DNA of 64,000 nt, taken from positions 62,001-126,000 of the forward strand of contig JBMYMD010000003.1 of assembly GCA_049596955.1 (NCBI GenBank), written 5' to 3'. Shown piece by piece: positions 43,246-52,743 of the stretch. The DNA is from UBA3478 sp049596955 (GTDB lineage Bacteria > Bacteroidota > Bacteroidia > Flavobacteriales > Flavobacteriaceae). Every line of letters starts with the position of its first letter. Positions within the stretch are counted from its first letter, which is position 1. The notes below the pieces were generated by a model. The model was given only the letters and a program-made list of their open reading frames with translations, was not told where the DNA came from and searched no databases. Made by a program: the position numbers and the translations under genes.

Positions 43246-45318
43246 TTACGGTTCAAGAGTTGAGGCAGTGTGTAAAACATAAGCCTTTATCTTTTCAACA
43301 TCTTTCTCGCTAAGTCGATCCTCAAATGAAGGCATTCCCTTCGGAAGAAAAACACCTTTTAAAACAATATTTTCATACATATCGAAAACTGCTTCTGTAG
43401 AATAGGTTAAATCTGGAATCGTTCCACCGCCGTTTCCTAAATTGTGGCATTGCGAACAATATCTAGAGAACATTTGACCACCGTGTGAAATATCGTCCAT
43501 TGACATTGAGGTATTCAAGGCAATTCGACTTTTCTTCAATGCCTCTTCAAATTCAGGGTACTTTGCCTGTCCGTTAATTTTAAAAGTATAAATCGTTCCT
43601 GGATTGATTTGTTCGGTGTGTTTATTTCCATTTCCGTAAGCACCTCCCCAACCAACAGGTATGGTTATATATTGCTCACCATCAATCATATAAGTCATAG
43701 GAGGCGCAATAATTCCAGTATTTAAATTTTTAGACCATAATTGATCTCCATTAAAAGCGTCAAATGCAACAAAATTACCCTCAGCATCTCCTTGAAAAAT
43801 CATGTTGTTGACAGACAAAACACCGGAATTCCATACATTGTCTTGTTTATGTAACCAAACTTCGACACTTTTTACTGGATCCCAGGCCAGAAGTTTCCCA
43901 TAACTTTCACCTTTTAAAACCGAATCTAACAATAATTCTTTACCGTTGTTCTTCCCAGAAGCACCAGGCACTAATTCAGCACCTGTGTTCCATTGCTTAG
44001 GTTCAAATTCAAAAGCTGACTCTTTACCGTAGGGCATTGACATTTCTCGTGCAGGTATGTAAACTAACCCTGAATTTGGATTATATGCCATAGCCTGCCA
44101 ATTATGTCCGCCAAATGGTCCTGGATATATTTCTACATTTTCATTAATATGTCGTGCAAAACTTGTTTCTACCGGACGACCTGTTTCTAAATCTACTTTT
44201 TCAGCCCAATTGGCATAAACAAACTTTTCAGCAGAAATTAATTCTCCAGAAAGACGATCTAAGACGTAAAAAAATCCATTTTTGGGTGCTTGCATTATAA
44301 CCTTTCTGTTTTCTCCATTAATTAGCAAATCAGCTAACATTAGTGGTTGCACAGCAGTATAATCCCAAGTTTCACCTGGTGTAGTTTGGTAATGCCACTT
44401 GAGTTGGCCTGTTTCTACATCCAAGGCAAGAATAGAAGATAAATAAAGATTATCTCCACCTCCAGGACTTCTAATTTCCCTATTCCAAGGAGATCCATTA
44501 CCTGTTCCTACGTAAATTAACTTTGCCTCGGCATCATAAACAAATGAATCCCAAGCAGTTCCACCACCTCCATATTTCCACCATTCACCAGTCCAAGTCT
44601 TTGCCGCCTCTTCTAATTCGGGATGCTCAAATCCATTTTCAGGATTTCCAGGAACAGTATAAAATCTCCAATCCAACTCACCAGTCTCTGCATTATATGC
44701 CGAAAAAAAACCTCTAACACCGTATTCTGCTCCACCATTTCCTATAAAGACCTTTCCGTCAAAAACTCTTGGAGCACCTGTGATAGTGTAACTACCTTCA
44801 AGTCCTACAAGGGTGTTATTTTCCCATATTACCTCGCCATTAGATGCATTTAATGCTATAAGCCGACCGTCTAGGGCGCCTAAATATAATTTACCCTTAT
44901 ACATGGCAAGACCTCTATTTACAACATCACAGCAGGCCTTTTCTCCATGTGACTTAGGAACCTTTGGGTCATAGGTCCATAACAATTCTCCGGTTTTTGC
45001 ATCTACACTATACACCAAACTCCATGGTCCAGTAAGGTACATAACACCATTTACCACAAGTGGAGTAGATTCTATTCCGCGCTTTGTATTTAAATTTAGA
45101 GACCAGGCTAATTCGAGATTTTCTACATTTTCTTTATTGATAAGATTGAGTTCACTGTGTCTATTTTCGCCGTAATTTTTTCCATACGTAAGCCAATCAC
45201 CTTGATAAGCATTAGCATTTTCTAAAATCTCATCATTTATGTTTTCAACGCTAAGACTAGAAGATTGTTTACAAGAAACCAATAAACAAAGAGTGAAGAC
45301 AAAAAGAAAATTTTTCAT
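43246..45318 (-). CDS. PQQ-dependent dehydrogenase with C-terminal cytochrome c domain (lipoprotein)
   Basis: A 690-residue quinohemoprotein of the alcohol/glucose dehydrogenase type. A lipoprotein signal ends at VSC (Cys16), so it is anchored in the periplasm. Residues about 40-580 form an eight-blade propeller: the vicinal disulfide motif is in GEKACCDVVNRG and the active-site Asp region is GGGTAWDSFVYDAEAK. Residues about 600-690 are cytochrome c with CSQCH and the Met ligand in KGMPSF. It oxidises an alcohol, sugar or polyol and passes electrons to the chain. No pqq biosynthesis gene is in the window, so PQQ comes from elsewhere or from outside. Confidence 0.92.
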   Translation of the reverse strand: MKNFLFVFTLCLLVSCKQSSSLSVENINDEILENANAYQGDWLTYGKNYGENRHSELNLINKENVENLELAWSLNLNTKRGIESTPLVVNGVMYLTGPWSLVYSVDAKTGELLWTYDPKVPKSHGEKACCDVVNRGLAMYKGKLYLGALDGRLIALNASNGEVIWENNTLVGLEGSYTITGAPRVFDGKVFIGNGGAEYGVRGFFSAYNAETGELDWRFYTVPGNPENGFEHPELEEAAKTWTGEWWKYGGGGTAWDSFVYDAEAKLIYVGTGNGSPWNREIRSPGGGDNLYLSSILALDVETGQLKWHYQTTPGETWDYTAVQPLMLADLLINGENRKVIMQAPKNGFFYVLDRLSGELISAEKFVYANWAEKVDLETGRPVETSFARHINENVEIYPGPFGGHNWQAMAYNPNSGLVYIPAREMSMPYGKESAFEFEPKQWNTGAELVPGASGKNNGKELLLDSVLKGESYGKLLAWDPVKSVEVWLHKQDNVWNSGVLSVNNMIFQGDAEGNFVAFDAFNGDQLWSKNLNTGIIAPPMTYMIDGEQYITIPVGWGGAYGNGNKHTEQINPGTIYTFKINGQAKYPEFEEALKKSRIALNTSMSMDDISHGGQMFSRYCSQCHNLGNGGGTIPDLTYSTEAVFDMYENIVLKGVFLPKGMPSFEDRLSEKDVEKIKAYVLHTASTLEP

Positions 45319-45462
45319 AATTGATATAGTTGTTGTATTTAAATATACAATATAATAGGGATCGAGTGTGCAAAACTCTCAACGTTTTTGTTAATTACTT
45401 TATTGTTTGCCTAAAGCAACTTCCGTTAAACCACCTTATTTTAGATGACTCAATTTTAATCA

Positions 45463-47313
45463 ATGAGTCAAGTTCAATACACAGAAGAGAATATCCGTTC
45501 CTTAGATTGGAAGGAGCACATCAGAGTTAGGCCTGGAATGTATATCGGGAAACTTGGTGATGGCTCATCTGCTGATGACGGTATTTATATACTTCTTAAG
45601 GAAATCCTCGACAATAGTATAGATGAATTTGTCATGGGTGCGGGTAAGCGCATTGAAATTCAAATTGAAGACTCAACAGTTCATATTCGAGACTATGGGC
45701 GTGGCATACCTCTAGGCAAGGTAGTCGATGTTGTATCGAAAATGAATACGGGAGGAAAGTATGACACTCGAGCCTTTAAAAAATCAGTTGGATTAAATGG
45801 AGTAGGAACAAAAGCGGTAAACGCACTCTCTAATTTTTTCAAGGTTACTTCTGTAAGAGATAAAAAAGGAAAAACGGCTATTTTCAGCGCTGGTGAACTT
45901 CAAGAAGAATTTACTGAAGAAACTAAGGAAAGAAACGGTACTAAAATTGCGTTCACTCCAGATCAAAGTATTTTTAAAAATTTCAGATATAGAGCGGAAT
46001 ATATTGAGCGGATGCTAAGAAATTACGTCTATCTCAACCCTGGGCTTACCATTGTTTTTAATGGAGAAGAATTCTATTCTGAAAATGGACTCAAAGATCT
46101 ACTTGAATTTCAAAACTCTCAGGAAGACTTCTTGTATCCTATAATACATCTCAAAGGTGATGATATTGAAGTTGCCATTACCCATAGTCGTTCTCAATAC
46201 AATGAAGAATACCATTCATTTGTCAATGGGCAACACACCACACAGGGTGGAACTCATCAATCCGCTTTTAGGGAAGCTGTGGTCAAAACAGTAAGAGAAT
46301 TTTTTGGAAAAAATTACGACGCATCAGATATAAGAAAATCTATCATATCAGCAATCGCAATAAAGGTCATGGAGCCAGTTTTTGAATCTCAAACAAAAAC
46401 CAAATTAGGATCGACAGAAATGGGGGATGGGTTGCCTACAGTTAGAACCTATATCAATGACTTTATCGGCACTCAGCTCGATAATTTTCTGCATAAAAAT
46501 GCCGGAGTTGCAGAACTCATTCAGCAAAAAATTGTTCAAGCTGAAAAAGAACGCAAAGAATTATCAGGAATTCGAAAATTAGCAAGAGAACGAGCTAAAA
46601 AGGCAAGTTTACACAACAAAAAACTAAGAGATTGTAGGGTTCACCTTAGTGATATGAAAAAAGACAGAAGACTAGAGACAACACTTTTCATCACAGAAGG
46701 GGACTCTGCCTCAGGTTCAATTACCAAGTCTAGGGATGTCAACACACAGGCTGTATTTAGTTTGAGAGGGAAACCCTTAAATTCTTTCGGAATGAGCAAG
46801 AAAATTGTTTATGAAAATGAAGAGTTTAACTTGCTTCAGGCAGCACTTAACATTGAAGAGTCTTTAGAAAATTTAAGATATAACAATATTGTAATAGCAA
46901 CAGATGCAGATGTGGATGGAATGCACATCAGGCTCTTGCTCATTACCTTTTTCTTACAGTTTTTTCCCGAACTCATCAAAGAAAATCATTTGTACATATT
47001 ACAAACCCCACTTTTTAGGGTGAGAAACAAAAAGGAAACCAGATATTGCTACACTGAAGAAGAACGTTTAAAAGCCTTGAGTGAGTTAGGAGCTAATCCA
47101 GAAATCACGCGATTCAAAGGATTAGGAGAGATTTCACCAGATGAATTCAAAAACTTCATTGGAGATGACATACGTCTTGAACCTGTATTAGCAGATAAAT
47201 CCTTGAGTATTGATCAGTTATTGACTTTTTATATGGGTAAAAACACCCCAGATCGCCAGCAATTTGTCATCAATAACTTGAAAGTAGAACTAGATGCCGT
47301 CGAAGAATTATGA
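45463..47313 (+). CDS. parE: DNA topoisomerase IV subunit B
   Basis: A 616-residue type IIA topoisomerase ATPase subunit. It has the GHKL ATPase motifs EILDNSIDEF, DYGRGIPLG and GVGTKAVNALS, the transducer with NGQHTTQGGTHQSA, and the TOPRIM motifs EGDSASG and TDADVDGMHI. Compact length and pairing with parC favour ParE over GyrB. Its stop overlaps the next ATG (ATGA, 47310), so the subunits are translationally coupled for balanced synthesis. Confidence 0.93.
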   Translation: MSQVQYTEENIRSLDWKEHIRVRPGMYIGKLGDGSSADDGIYILLKEILDNSIDEFVMGAGKRIEIQIEDSTVHIRDYGRGIPLGKVVDVVSKMNTGGKYDTRAFKKSVGLNGVGTKAVNALSNFFKVTSVRDKKGKTAIFSAGELQEEFTEETKERNGTKIAFTPDQSIFKNFRYRAEYIERMLRNYVYLNPGLTIVFNGEEFYSENGLKDLLEFQNSQEDFLYPIIHLKGDDIEVAITHSRSQYNEEYHSFVNGQHTTQGGTHQSAFREAVVKTVREFFGKNYDASDIRKSIISAIAIKVMEPVFESQTKTKLGSTEMGDGLPTVRTYINDFIGTQLDNFLHKNAGVAELIQQKIVQAEKERKELSGIRKLARERAKKASLHNKKLRDCRVHLSDMKKDRRLETTLFITEGDSASGSITKSRDVNTQAVFSLRGKPLNSFGMSKKIVYENEEFNLLQAALNIEESLENLRYNNIVIATDADVDGMHIRLLLITFFLQFFPELIKENHLYILQTPLFRVRNKKETRYCYTEEERLKALSELGANPEITRFKGLGEISPDEFKNFIGDDIRLEPVLADKSLSIDQLLTFYMGKNTPDRQQFVINNLKVELDAVEEL

Positions 47314-49868
47314 TCGAAGAAAACGAAGAATTAATAAACCATCAAAATAACGAAAAAGATCGTCTTATCACCGTTAGTGGAATGTATCAAGACTGGTTTC
47401 TTGATTATGCCTCTTATGTTATATTAGAACGGGCGGTACCTTCTATTGAAGACGGTTTCAAACCTGTACAACGAAGAATTTTACATGCCCTAAAAGAATT
47501 AGATGACGGACGCTACAATAAAGTAGCGAATGTGGTAGGTCATACCATGCAATATCACCCGCATGGTGATGCTAGTATAGCAGACGCTATGGTTCAAATT
47601 GGCCAAAAGAGTTTGCTTATTGATACTCAAGGAAATTGGGGAAATATTTTAACAGGAGACAGTGCGGCCGCTTCTAGATATATCGAAGCAAGGCTTTCAA
47701 AATTTGCACTAGATGTAGTATTTAGTCCAAAAATAACAGACTGGCAACTCTCTTATGACGGTCGAAAAAAAGAGCCAATTCATCTACCTGTTAAATTTCC
47801 ATTATTACTCGCTCAAGGAGCTGAAGGTATAGCCGTTGGTTTATCGACTAAAATACTACCTCATAATTTTAATGAGCTCATACAGGCAAGTATCAACTAC
47901 CTAAAAGGCAAGTCCTTTGAACTCTTTCCTGATTTTCCAACTAGTGGCATCATCGATGTAACAAATTATAACGAAGGTCTTAGAGGAGGGAAAGTGCGAG
48001 TTCGAGCGCGAATAGAGGTTTTAGATAAAACTACTTTAGTTATCAAAGAAATACCCTACGGAACAAACACGAGCTCTTTAATTGATTCTATTTTAAAGGC
48101 CAATGATCGTGGGAAAATTAAAATCAAAAAAATTGAAGACAATACTGCTGCGGATGTTGAAATTTTAGTTCATCTTCCCAATAATATTTCTCCAGATAAA
48201 ACCATTGATGCCCTTTACGCCTTTACCAATTGTGAAATGTCAATTTCACCCTTAGCATGTATCATTGAAGACAACAAGCCCGCTTTTATAAGTGTAAAGA
48301 CAATACTCGAACGCTCAACAGATCATACGGTTGATTTGCTTAAGCAAGAATTAAATATTAGAATTAGTGAATTAGAAGAGCAGTGGCATTTTGCATCACT
48401 AGAAAAAATATTTATTGAACATCGTATTTATCGAGATATTGAAGAAGAAGAAACATGGGAAGGAGTAATCTCGGCAATTGATAACGGACTAAAGCCTCAT
48501 ATTAAAAATTTAAAAAGAAAAGTTACCACTGAAGACATTGTTCGCCTGACTGAAATTAGAATTAAGCGCATCTCAAAATTTGATTTGGATAAAGCTGCTC
48601 AGCATATTGAAAATTTAGATGCTGAATTGCAAAAAGTTCGAAATGATTTAGCTCATATTATAGACTACAGTATTGATTATTTCACCAAACTCAAAAAGAA
48701 GTATGGTAAAGAACGGGTTCGAAAAAGTGAAATAAAGGTTTTTGATGACATTGAAGCAACCAAGGTGGTCATTCGAAACACTAAACTTTATGTCAATAGG
48801 GAAGAAGGATTCATTGGAACGTCTTTGAAAAAGGATGAATACGTAACGGACTGCAGTGATATTGATGATATCATTGTTTTTACGGCAGATGGAAATATGA
48901 CTGTCACTAAAGTAGATTCAAAGGTGTTTGTTGGAAAAGAAATAATTCATGTCGCTGTTTTCAAAAAGAAAGATTCGAGAACAGTTTATAACATGATTTA
49001 CAAGGTACACAAAGGGATTACCTACATTAAACGATTCAGTGTTACCTCTGTTACAAGAGATAAAAAATACAATTTGTGTGGTGATCAAAAAAACACCTCT
49101 GTACTCTATTTCACAGCTAATCCTAATGGAGAGGCTGAAAAAGTGATGATTCATCTCAGAAAAACAGGTAGCGTCAAAAAATTAAATTGGGAATTAGATT
49201 TCGCTGATTTAGCTGTAAAAGGACGAAATGTTCGAGGAAATATTGTATCAAAACTACCGGTAAAGAGAGTAGATTTCCGTGAAAAAGGCATATCAACTTT
49301 AAAACCAAGAAAAATTTGGTACGACAAAATTGTGGGTAGACTTAACGTAGATGAAAGAGGAGATCTGTTGGGTTCTTTTACTCCTAAGGATACTATTCTT
49401 CTAATCTCAAATGATGGAATTGTAAAAAGAATTACACCAGACTTAAATCTTAGAATAGATATCGAACAATACGCTTTAGTAGATAAATTTGAAAACAATA
49501 AACCGATTTCAATCATTTACTTTGATGGACAAAGAGAGCGTTATTTCGTAAAAAGATTCAATTTTGATGTCCTTGATAAAGAAGAACTTCTTGTTACGGA
49601 ACATTCCAAGACAAAATTAATTCAAGTCGCCTACGAGTGGAGACCTGAAATTGAAATAGTATATCAAAAGAAAAGAGGTCAAGACAGAATACCTAATGAA
49701 TATTTCGATCTCAATGATTTTATTGCTATTAAAAGCCACAAGGCACTTGGAAATCAACTCACTAAGAATGCCATTTTAGAGATTAAAGTAAAAGCACTTC
49801 CTTACGAACAAAAGGAGTCACATCCAACAAACTCTAATTCAGAAGACCTTAACCTTAAATTATTCTAA
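47310..49868 (+). CDS. parC: DNA topoisomerase IV subunit A
   Basis: An 852-residue DNA-cleaving subunit that with ParE unlinks replicated chromosomes. The N-terminal ERAVPSIEDGFKPVQRRIL and the catalytic Tyr in DSAAASRYIEARLS are intact, and the long coiled coil at about 360-480 is present. The C-terminal domain (about 490-820) has beta-propeller-like repeats but no clear GyrA box, fitting ParC. Convergent with terC: four bases separate the ends. Confidence 0.93.
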   Translation: MIEENEELINHQNNEKDRLITVSGMYQDWFLDYASYVILERAVPSIEDGFKPVQRRILHALKELDDGRYNKVANVVGHTMQYHPHGDASIADAMVQIGQKSLLIDTQGNWGNILTGDSAAASRYIEARLSKFALDVVFSPKITDWQLSYDGRKKEPIHLPVKFPLLLAQGAEGIAVGLSTKILPHNFNELIQASINYLKGKSFELFPDFPTSGIIDVTNYNEGLRGGKVRVRARIEVLDKTTLVIKEIPYGTNTSSLIDSILKANDRGKIKIKKIEDNTAADVEILVHLPNNISPDKTIDALYAFTNCEMSISPLACIIEDNKPAFISVKTILERSTDHTVDLLKQELNIRISELEEQWHFASLEKIFIEHRIYRDIEEEETWEGVISAIDNGLKPHIKNLKRKVTTEDIVRLTEIRIKRISKFDLDKAAQHIENLDAELQKVRNDLAHIIDYSIDYFTKLKKKYGKERVRKSEIKVFDDIEATKVVIRNTKLYVNREEGFIGTSLKKDEYVTDCSDIDDIIVFTADGNMTVTKVDSKVFVGKEIIHVAVFKKKDSRTVYNMIYKVHKGITYIKRFSVTSVTRDKKYNLCGDQKNTSVLYFTANPNGEAEKVMIHLRKTGSVKKLNWELDFADLAVKGRNVRGNIVSKLPVKRVDFREKGISTLKPRKIWYDKIVGRLNVDERGDLLGSFTPKDTILLISNDGIVKRITPDLNLRIDIEQYALVDKFENNKPISIIYFDGQRERYFVKRFNFDVLDKEELLVTEHSKTKLIQVAYEWRPEIEIVYQKKRGQDRIPNEYFDLNDFIAIKSHKALGNQLTKNAILEIKVKALPYEQKESHPTNSNSEDLNLKLF

Positions 49869-49872
49869 AAAG

Positions 49873-50667
49873 TTAGAGGTCATTGGTGTTGCGTTTCATG
49901 CGCATATCCAAAAACTCGACTAAAAGTGAAAAACAAATGGCAAAGTAGAGATATCCTTTAGGGACACTTCCTATTTCTTGCTCAAAAACAATCAAATGAG
50001 AAAGGTGGGCTGCTTCTGTTATTAACATGAATCCAATAAGCAAAAGAAAAGAAAGCCCTAAAATTTGAATTGAAGGATGTTTTGAAACAAATGCACCTAC
50101 TGGGTTTGCAAATAACATCATAATCAATACGGATAAAATCACAGCTATAATCATCAATATTAAAGCATCATTTGGATTTTCTGAAATATTATTGGTCATA
50201 CCAATAGCCGTTAATATAGAGTCTAACGAAAAAACCACATTAATAATAGTAATTTGAACAATGGCACTGGTAAATGTGCTCTTTTTTGTCGAAGCTGCTT
50301 CTTTTTCAACAAGTGATGAATGCTCTACTTTTTCACGTATTTCTTTTGTGCTTTTGTAGAGTAAAAAAATTCCACCGATAAATAAAATCAACGCTTGCCC
50401 ACTGACTGCACCAGTAATCCAACTCGTTTCTACATGCCAAAACGCCTTATTTAAAGAAGTCAGATATCCGATTCCAAATAGGAGAATTATCCGCATCAAC
50501 ATGGCTAAAAGAAGTCCAATATTTGTGGCTGATTTTCTTTGATTTATATCAAGTTTATTCGCGGATATTGATATAAAAATGATATTGTCTATTCCTAAAA
50601 CAATTTCAAGAAAAATAAGTGTAATTAAAGCAACCCAGGCATCTATAGAAGATAAGATTTCGAACAT
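49873..50667 (-). CDS. TerC-family integral membrane protein
   Basis: A 264-residue protein with seven or more membrane helices. Family motifs are EIVLGIDNIIFISI and IVQITIINVVFSLDSILTAIGM, with membrane Asp/Asn residues that probably handle metal ions. TerC proteins take part in tellurite resistance and in manganese or calcium export coupled to protein secretion. No tellurite genes are nearby, so a metal-homeostasis role is more likely. Nine bases after the lipoprotein gene 50677-51057. Confidence 0.92.
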   Translation of the reverse strand: MFEILSSIDAWVALITLIFLEIVLGIDNIIFISISANKLDINQRKSATNIGLLLAMLMRIILLFGIGYLTSLNKAFWHVETSWITGAVSGQALILFIGGIFLLYKSTKEIREKVEHSSLVEKEAASTKKSTFTSAIVQITIINVVFSLDSILTAIGMTNNISENPNDALILMIIAVILSVLIMMLFANPVGAFVSKHPSIQILGLSFLLLIGFMLITEAAHLSHLIVFEQEIGSVPKGYLYFAICFSLLVEFLDMRMKRNTNDL

Positions 50668-50676
50668 GATAAAGTA

Positions 50677-51057
50677 TTATTTCAATTTAACAGCAGTTCC
50701 AATAAGTCGATTTTCAGCATTTAAAAGACCATATTCAAAGGTATAGGAACTATCTGTTGTACTCAAAATCTTAAAATGTAAGGGCTTTTTTTCTGATATT
50801 GATTTAGGGTTAAGACTTTTGAGTATATACTCACAGTCGTTAATCCATTTTACACTAGCCGAATCTATCTTTCCGTTATAGTCATCTATTTCTAATGCTC
50901 CAAAACGTCTAAAAGTAGATTCTTGTAATTCCCCATTCAACTCCGTTTTAAATATAAATTCACCATTTTTGTATTGAGAACATTCTCGGCTTGGACCACT
51001 TACACAACTCAAAAACAGTAGAGTATATATAGAGAAAAGTACATGCTTCCATTTCAT
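50677..51057 (-). CDS. Small lipoprotein next to topoisomerase IV genes
   Basis: A 126-residue lipoprotein: signal MKWKHVLFSIYTLLFLSC, Cys18 being the lipidation site. The remainder is a beta-rich domain with SRECSQYKNGEFIF, FRRFGALEIDDYNGKIDSASVKWINDCEY and two further cysteines that may pair. Homologues in flavobacteria often bear the name DNA topoisomerase IV only because they sit near parC; nothing in the sequence supports that name. Cotranscribed with terC, and divergent from the M14 peptidase gene. Function unknown. Confidence 0.8.
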   Translation of the reverse strand: MKWKHVLFSIYTLLFLSCVSGPSRECSQYKNGEFIFKTELNGELQESTFRRFGALEIDDYNGKIDSASVKWINDCEYILKSLNPKSISEKKPLHFKILSTTDSSYTFEYGLLNAENRLIGTAVKLK

Positions 51058-51090
51058 AGCAAAAACCTATTAAATCAGCCATAAAGATAC

Positions 51091-52152
51091 ATGCAAATCA
51101 AAGAATTAAAAGGTAGATACATTAATAATGCTCATTTAGAGCCTGTTTTAAAAAAATATTTTCCTGAGAATTACCAAGTTGTAGGTTTTTCAGAAGAAAA
51201 AAGACCTATTTATGCATTAAAAGTTGGGGAGGGAAGCACAAAAATTTTAATGTGGTCACAAATGCATGGAGATGAGTCTACCACTACTAAAGCCGTATTG
51301 GACTTTGCCAATAGTTTTAAGTTGAATACGAATTGGATGACCCAATTTGAACTGTTAATTATACCCATCCTAAATCCAGATGGCGCATGCAATTATACCC
51401 GAGTGAATGCTAATAAGGTTGATTTGAATAGAGACGCATACAAGGCCTCTCAATTAGAAATGCAAGTTTTACATCGAAAATATCGAGAGTTCAAACCGAA
51501 TTTCTGTTTTAATTTGCACGATCAGCGCAATATGTACACTGTTGGGGATTCAAATGAAAGTGCAAGCCTTTCTTTTTTAAGTCCTTCAGCCGATGTCGAT
51601 AAGAGCTGGACTACATCCAGAATTAAATCAGCTTTTTTAATTACAACATTGATTCAAGGACTTCCGGATGATGTAAAGTCGAATATCGCTCGTTATGACG
51701 ATGAATTTAACATCAATTGTACAGGAGATTATTTTCAATCATTGCATACGCCTACTTTATTAATAGAAGCAGGACATTGTAAAAGCGATTATACTCGAGA
51801 AAAAACAAGAAAGTTTATCAATAATTCCCTGGAACAAGCTATAATAGCATTAGTTAAGATAGATTTCAAAAATCTTGAAAACAACCTTATAATAAAGAAG
51901 TATCAAGACCTTCCAGAAAATTCAAAAAAGTTTTACGATGAGATATTGATTTTTGAGTCAGAGACTATAGGGGTGCGATATATACTTGAAAAGCAAGGTG
52001 GGTTTCTAAATTTTAGACCTGAATTCTTTAACTTAAATAAAGAACCATACGTTTCAAATCTTGTATTTGAAGCTTCAACACTAACAGAAGAGCTTGCTAA
52101 ACAACATTTAAATTTTAGAAGAAATCAAATAAAATATTACGGGATTGTTTAA
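51091..52152 (+). CDS. Zinc carboxypeptidase, family M14
   Basis: A 353-residue cytoplasmic-looking peptidase. The first zinc motif is in SQMHGDESTTTKA (His and Glu ligands), the substrate-binding block is NPDGACNYTRVNANKVDLNRD, the third ligand is His in CFNLHDQRN, and the catalytic Glu lies in TLLIEAGHC. No signal peptide is visible, unlike secreted M14 enzymes, so it may process cytoplasmic peptides or small amides. It is followed 71 bases later by an Lrp-family regulator. Confidence 0.88.
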   Translation: MQIKELKGRYINNAHLEPVLKKYFPENYQVVGFSEEKRPIYALKVGEGSTKILMWSQMHGDESTTTKAVLDFANSFKLNTNWMTQFELLIIPILNPDGACNYTRVNANKVDLNRDAYKASQLEMQVLHRKYREFKPNFCFNLHDQRNMYTVGDSNESASLSFLSPSADVDKSWTTSRIKSAFLITTLIQGLPDDVKSNIARYDDEFNINCTGDYFQSLHTPTLLIEAGHCKSDYTREKTRKFINNSLEQAIIALVKIDFKNLENNLIIKKYQDLPENSKKFYDEILIFESETIGVRYILEKQGGFLNFRPEFFNLNKEPYVSNLVFEASTLTEELAKQHLNFRRNQIKYYGIV

Positions 52153-52200
52153 AATCAAACGAAATAGTTAAATAAATTTCAGCAAATCATTAGATATTGT

Positions 52201-52208
52201 TAATTTTG
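52201..52208 (+). promoter_or_regulatory. Candidate -7 promoter element for the Lrp-family regulator gene
   Basis: TAATTTTG matches TAnnTTTG, 15 bases before the ATG at 52224. A clear TTTG at -33 is missing. Confidence 0.5.
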
Positions 52209-52223
52209 TTGAAAATTTAAAAA

Positions 52224-52706
52224 ATGGCAGGAAAAGTTAAATTAGACGATTTAGATCATCAGATTCTCGATATGCTGATTGATAACACGAGAACTCCCTT
52301 CACTGATATTGCAAAAAAACTTCTTATTTCGGCAGGAACCGTACACGTTCGTGTAAAGAAAATGGAAGAAGCAAATATCATTAAAGGGTCATCCTTAACT
52401 TTAGATTATCAAAAGCTAGGTTACTCTTTCATTGCCTACGTAGGTATTTTTTTAGAAAAAACTCATCAAACAAAATTCGTCCTTGAGCGACTAAATAGTA
52501 TTCCTTTTGTTACTGTTGCTCATATAACAACTGGAAAATTTAATATTTTCTGTAAAATACGTGCCAAAGACACTACACACGCTAAGAATATCATTTTTAA
52601 AATTGATGACATTGAAGGCGTCAGTAGAACAGAGACCATGATATCGCTGGAAGAAAGCATTAACGATAAACGTCGATTAATGCACACGATATTCAATGAG
52701 TTATAA
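52224..52706 (+). CDS. Lrp/AsnC-family transcriptional regulator
   Basis: A 160-residue regulator. Residues about 5-60 form a winged helix-turn-helix (LDDLDHQILDMLIDNTRTPFTDIAKKL). About 70-150 is the RAM ligand-binding domain with GYSFIAYVGIFLE and MISLEESINDKRR. Such proteins sense amino acids. Its neighbours include an amino-acid-releasing peptidase upstream and proline dehydrogenase and an alanine-dehydrogenase-like protein downstream, so control of amino-acid catabolism is plausible but not shown. Confidence 0.92.
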   Translation: MAGKVKLDDLDHQILDMLIDNTRTPFTDIAKKLLISAGTVHVRVKKMEEANIIKGSSLTLDYQKLGYSFIAYVGIFLEKTHQTKFVLERLNSIPFVTVAHITTGKFNIFCKIRAKDTTHAKNIIFKIDDIEGVSRTETMISLEESINDKRRLMHTIFNEL

Positions 52707-52710
52707 TTTA

Positions 52711-52738
52711 AAGGTTACGTTTTTACTAGTAAAACCTT
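52711..52738. terminator. Weak hairpin between convergent lrp-family gene and aroB
   Basis: A 14-base perfect palindrome TTTTACTAGTAAAA (52721-52734) flanked by AAGG (52711-52714) and CCTT (52735-52738) fills the 37-base gap. It may end both transcripts, but there is a six-base bulge and no T-run. Confidence 0.4.
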
Positions 52739-52743
52739 AGCGC

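Noticed and set aside
45333..45350. TTGTAT / ATACAA inverted repeat between the PQQ dehydrogenase gene and parE
   Set aside because: The six-base arms are AT-rich with a six-base centre; such repeats arise by chance in this base composition and no promoter box is clearly tied to it.
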